NCBI RefSeq assembly: GCF_015207005.2
Contig: NZ_JADEXS020000001.1
Span: 8,269,001-8,333,000 of the forward strand
DNA length: 64,000 nt
Direction of reading: 5' to 3'
Source: Desmonostoc muscorum LEGE 12446
GTDB taxonomy: Bacteria > Cyanobacteriota > Cyanobacteriia > Cyanobacteriales > Nostocaceae
Below are positions 62,001-64,000 of this stretch, piece by piece. Position 1 is the first letter of the stretch. Every line of letters starts with the position of its first letter. The notes beneath the pieces were generated by a model. The model saw only the letters and a program-made list of their open reading frames with translations. It made no database searches and was not told the DNA's origin. The position numbers and the translations under genes were made by a program.

Positions 62001-64000
62001 TATGGAGCTAATTTTACTCCTGATGGAAATAGGATTGTTACTGTATCTACGAATAAGATACCGCAATTATGGAATATATCAGGCAAACTGCTAGCAGAAT
62101 TTAGAGAAGGTACTGAATTTGAGATTAGCAGTGCTGTTTTTAGTCCCGATGGAAAACTGATTGTTACTGCATCTCGTGACAAAATTGCCCGTATGTGGGA
62201 TCTATCTGGTAAGCTAATTGCTGAACTAAAATGGTATCAAGGTAACATTAACGAAAGCATTTTTTTCCCAGACATAAATAATGCCATTTTTAGTCCAGAT
62301 GGAAAACTAATTGTTACCACCACATCTAGCGACAATATCGCTCGTATATGGGACACCAAAGGTAATTTGCTGTTGGAATTGGTAGGTCACGAGTTAGGTA
62401 TTAACAGCGCGAGTTTTAGCCCAGATGGAAAGTTCATTGTCACTGCATCGAAGGACAAAACTGCTCGTGTGTGGGATAAGTTTGCCAGACAGATAGCAGA
62501 ACTCAAAGGGCATCAAGGCGAAGTTGAAAGTGCTTATTTTAGCTTAGATGGAAAGTTGATTGTTACAGCATCCGTTTTTGACAATACACGCTTATGGGAT
62601 ATCTCTGGCAAGTTATTAGCCGAATTGAAAGAAGGGGATCGCAGCTTTATTCGTACTTCTAGTGCCAGTACTAATTTTAGCCCAGATGGAAAACTGATTG
62701 TTGAAGTATCAGAAGGGTTGACTCCTCGTATTTGGAGTATATCTGGCAAACTACTGGTAGAACTTAAAGGTCATAAAGATATTATCAGCAGTGCAAATTT
62801 CAGTCCTGATGGAAAATTGATTGTCACTGCATCCAAAGACCAGACTGCCCGTTTGTGGAATTTGTCTGGCAAACTACTGGCAGAACTTAAAGGTCATACT
62901 AACTCGGTATTGAGTGCTAATTTTAGTCCGGATGGCAAACTAATTGTTACTGTATCAGCTGACAAAACTGCTCGTGTGTGGGATATAACTGGAAAACTGC
63001 TAGTAGAACTTAAAGGGCATCAAGATTACGTTAATAGTGCTAGTTTCAGCCCAGATAGTAAGCAGATTGTTACCGCATCGGATGACGGAACCTCTCGCGT
63101 GTGGAACACCTCTGGTAAACAGCTAGCGATTCTAAGTCTAGCTTCTCCTCCGTCTTCCCCCAAAGTGGAAGCAGACAGACTACGCGATCTCGAATTCTAC
63201 GCCCCCAACTGCGCCCAAGCACTCGACCCTTGGCAAAAAGCTCTAAAAATCTATCAAGAAATTTCCGACAACGAAAACCAAGCTGTCATCCTTGAACAAC
63301 TCGGTAAAGCTCATTATTGCCTCAGCGACTACACCAAAGCCATCGAATCCTACAAGAATGCTTTAGAAATTGCCACAAAATTCAACTATTCCCAAAGACA
63401 AGTCAATAACCTCGCCAATCTCGGAAATGTTTACAATTCCTTAGCTGACTATGAAACAGCAACTAAGTATTACAATGATGCTTTAAAAATTCTAGAGCAG
63501 TACCAAGACACACAACTCAAAGCAGAAGTTTTACAAAGTCGCGGCAATATTTACATCGCTCAAGGTAAATATAACGAAGCAATTCAAGACTTATTGCAAG
63601 CATTAGCTATTGACAACAACGCCTCTAGCATTGCTAAAACTAAAGTTAATTTGGCAAGTGTCTACTATTCTTTAGGCGACTACAACAAAGCCATTCAATA
63701 TTACAAAGAAGCTTTGGAATTGACTCCCAGTGAAGCACTCGGAGGCTTAGGTAATGTTTATCTTGCACTTGGCGATACGGCAAAGGCAATTGAGTTTCAT
63801 TCTTCAAGTTTAGCAAAAGCACAACAGAATGAAGATAAAGAAGCTGAAGGTAATGCTTTAAACAATCTTGCTAATTATCTTCGCCAAGCAGGTAAATTTG
63901 CTGAAGCTGAAAAATATTTGCGTTCGGCGATCGCTATTTGGGAAAACCTCCGGATTCAATTAGACGATGCCAACAAAATATCTATCTTTGAAAAGCAAAC
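59058..64000 (+). CDS. Giant WD40-TPR protein, 3' end beyond window (CHAT expected)
   Basis: An uninterrupted frame from the ATG at 59058 to the right edge gives about 1647 residues, still open. A signal-like segment (about 15-55, IILIALSAFLITITPT) is followed by about 31 WD40 repeats of about 41 residues (consensus HxxxVNSASFSPDGKLIVTA, SDDKTARIWDISGKLLAEL; about 70-1370). Then come about six TPRs (about 1400-1620), ending LDDANKISIFEKQ. That sequence is the linker that precedes CHAT domains in the paralogues, so a CHAT domain probably follows. A dispersed repeat encodes residues 5-11 of the chosen N-terminus. It may sense a partner through the WD40 array and pass it to a protease (inference). 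Confidence 0.9.
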   Translation, partial: MRDVYDGLRLRTSRIILIALSAFLITITPTWPQNFSGFFFAPQVLAQTPNQQQTETVTGSFIDYFAEERQFKGHEGSVNSASFSPDGKLIVTAGADNTARIWDFTGKQVAELVGHQGNVKSANFSPDGKLIVTASFDGTARVWDVSGKQLVELKGHQGNVYSANFSPDSKQIVTVSADKTVRIWDISGKQLTQITGHENIVNCAKFSPDSKRIITASADKTARVWNLSGRLLTELKGHTDTVWSASFSPDGKQIVTASDDKTARIWDVSGKQLAVLQGHQNSVLSASFSQNNQQIVTASVDYTALIWESSGKLVGKLQGHEGSVNSADWSQDGKWIVTASVDGTTWMWNAAEKLLTELRSFNITREISSISFSPDGKQILIGSGDNSVLLWDISSQQVRLFNKNGKGAKYAHFSPDGKFIVTSDMGYFQVWDKTGKLLTEVKDNENLIQGAYFSPDGQCIITSSQNDIFFIWNISGKLLTKIKGFGADLSPDGKKIITFSGKTAYVWDISGKQIAELKGHQKDIEYASFSPDGQHIITASFNGAKVYVWNSSGSLLTVLQSITSASFSPDGKLIASSGETSTGTTYGLWDLSGKLVAELEGFTLTYPGLKSHFSPDGKLILTQGWDQKTLFIHNISGKLLAEIKAPHGNISSIDFSPDGQKIITTSDDKSVRIWYLNSKYFNKQTFAEIPSAETIEPQGQVEHPYAFISVSSDGKRIITPSDKNTARVWDISGKLVAELKGNQNYVTQASFSSDGQHIVTRSDDDTILWDSSGKLLAVLDRYSNTASFSPNSKQIVIDAKIYDISGKLLTELKGHQDRVYDANFSHDGKLIVTASEDATARIWNLSGKLLAELKGHKDRVITAKFSPNGKLVATSSYDKTVRIWDIYGKLLTEIPGNQDAIFSPLFKFSPDGKQIIIASGNTAWIRDISGKLLAELQKHPTSISEVNFSPNGNLIVTTSEFNSVYVWDTSGNLLAEIEGGFYGANFTPDGNRIVTVSTNKIPQLWNISGKLLAEFREGTEFEISSAVFSPDGKLIVTASRDKIARMWDLSGKLIAELKWYQGNINESIFFPDINNAIFSPDGKLIVTTTSSDNIARIWDTKGNLLLELVGHELGINSASFSPDGKFIVTASKDKTARVWDKFARQIAELKGHQGEVESAYFSLDGKLIVTASVFDNTRLWDISGKLLAELKEGDRSFIRTSSASTNFSPDGKLIVEVSEGLTPRIWSISGKLLVELKGHKDIISSANFSPDGKLIVTASKDQTARLWNLSGKLLAELKGHTNSVLSANFSPDGKLIVTVSADKTARVWDITGKLLVELKGHQDYVNSASFSPDSKQIVTASDDGTSRVWNTSGKQLAILSLASPPSSPKVEADRLRDLEFYAPNCAQALDPWQKALKIYQEISDNENQAVILEQLGKAHYCLSDYTKAIESYKNALEIATKFNYSQRQVNNLANLGNVYNSLADYETATKYYNDALKILEQYQDTQLKAEVLQSRGNIYIAQGKYNEAIQDLLQALAIDNNASSIAKTKVNLASVYYSLGDYNKAIQYYKEALELTPSEALGGLGNVYLALGDTAKAIEFHSSSLAKAQQNEDKEAEGNALNNLANYLRQAGKFAEAEKYLRSAIAIWENLRIQLDDANKISIFEKQ

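Noticed and set aside
59537-62749. Repeated minus-strand frames opposite the WD40 gene
   Set aside because: They are shadows of the WD40 repeats, sharing the same periodicity as the coding strand.
42361-64000. Link of the TPR-CHAT proteins to a CRISPR type III-E (Craspase) system
   Set aside because: The CRISPR array is 13 kb away, no gRAMP/Cas7-11 gene is present, and these CHAT proteins have signal peptides whereas the Craspase protease is cytoplasmic.

Overview
The window looks like chromosome of a filamentous (Nostocales-type) cyanobacterium. The evidence is the abundance of HIP1 octamers (GCGATCGC), intergenic heptanucleotide STRR arrays (GGGGAGT, GGGGATT, CAGAATT and similar), and genes typical of cyanobacteria: ndhH, a crtR-type carotenoid hydroxylase, a CAAD-domain protein, a KaiB-like protein, pilT and DUF1822. 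No rRNA or tRNA was recognised. No phage genes were seen.

Layout. Positions 1-7.3 kb hold a secreted protein cut by the left edge, a CadD-like transporter divergent from a LysR regulator, an orphan HlyD/RND adaptor, a broken Old Yellow Enzyme gene, and two small secreted paralogues flanking an intradiol dioxygenase. Positions 7.4-15 kb hold a 1039-residue helical-repeat membrane protein, then stress-type genes (triple YflT-like protein, BON lipoprotein, CAAD protein, acidic disordered protein). Positions 15-25 kb hold a TnpB relic, an AraC regulator, ndhH, a metallophosphoesterase, a lipid-kinase-like gene, an FkbM relic, a sterol-desaturase-like gene, crtR and an LprI-like gene. Positions 25-32 kb hold hemC, glgA, an 18-repeat CRISPR array with no cas genes in the window, a KaiB-domain gene and pilT. 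Positions 32-38 kb hold a small membrane protein, wecB, and a two-gene unit of a sigma-70-like protein plus DUF1822. Positions 37.8-42.2 kb form an accessory patch: duplicated nuclease-like genes, a HicB-like gene, a broken vapBC pair and a complete 1.75-kb insertion sequence.

From 42.3 kb to the right edge lies the most unusual region, a CHAT/TPR cluster. It holds two intact secreted TPR-CHAT proteases, a membrane protein with an N-terminal CHAT-like domain and CHASE2, a DUF928-like partner, a small TPR protein, a CHAT protein lacking both catalytic residues, a TPR-CHAT gene split by an insertion sequence exactly between its catalytic His and Cys, and a giant WD40-TPR protein running off the edge towards a probable CHAT domain. 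Three of these genes share a conserved upstream element with promoter-like spacing. Two identical ISAs1 copies sit inside the cluster. The sigma-like/DUF1822 pair at 34.9-37.6 kb may be its displaced regulatory front end. I infer a surface or periplasmic protease network of unknown trigger and substrate that is expanding and decaying by repeat recombination and IS insertion.

Small dispersed repeats are everywhere, several of them in frame inside coding sequences, and at least five MITE-like inverted-repeat elements are visible.
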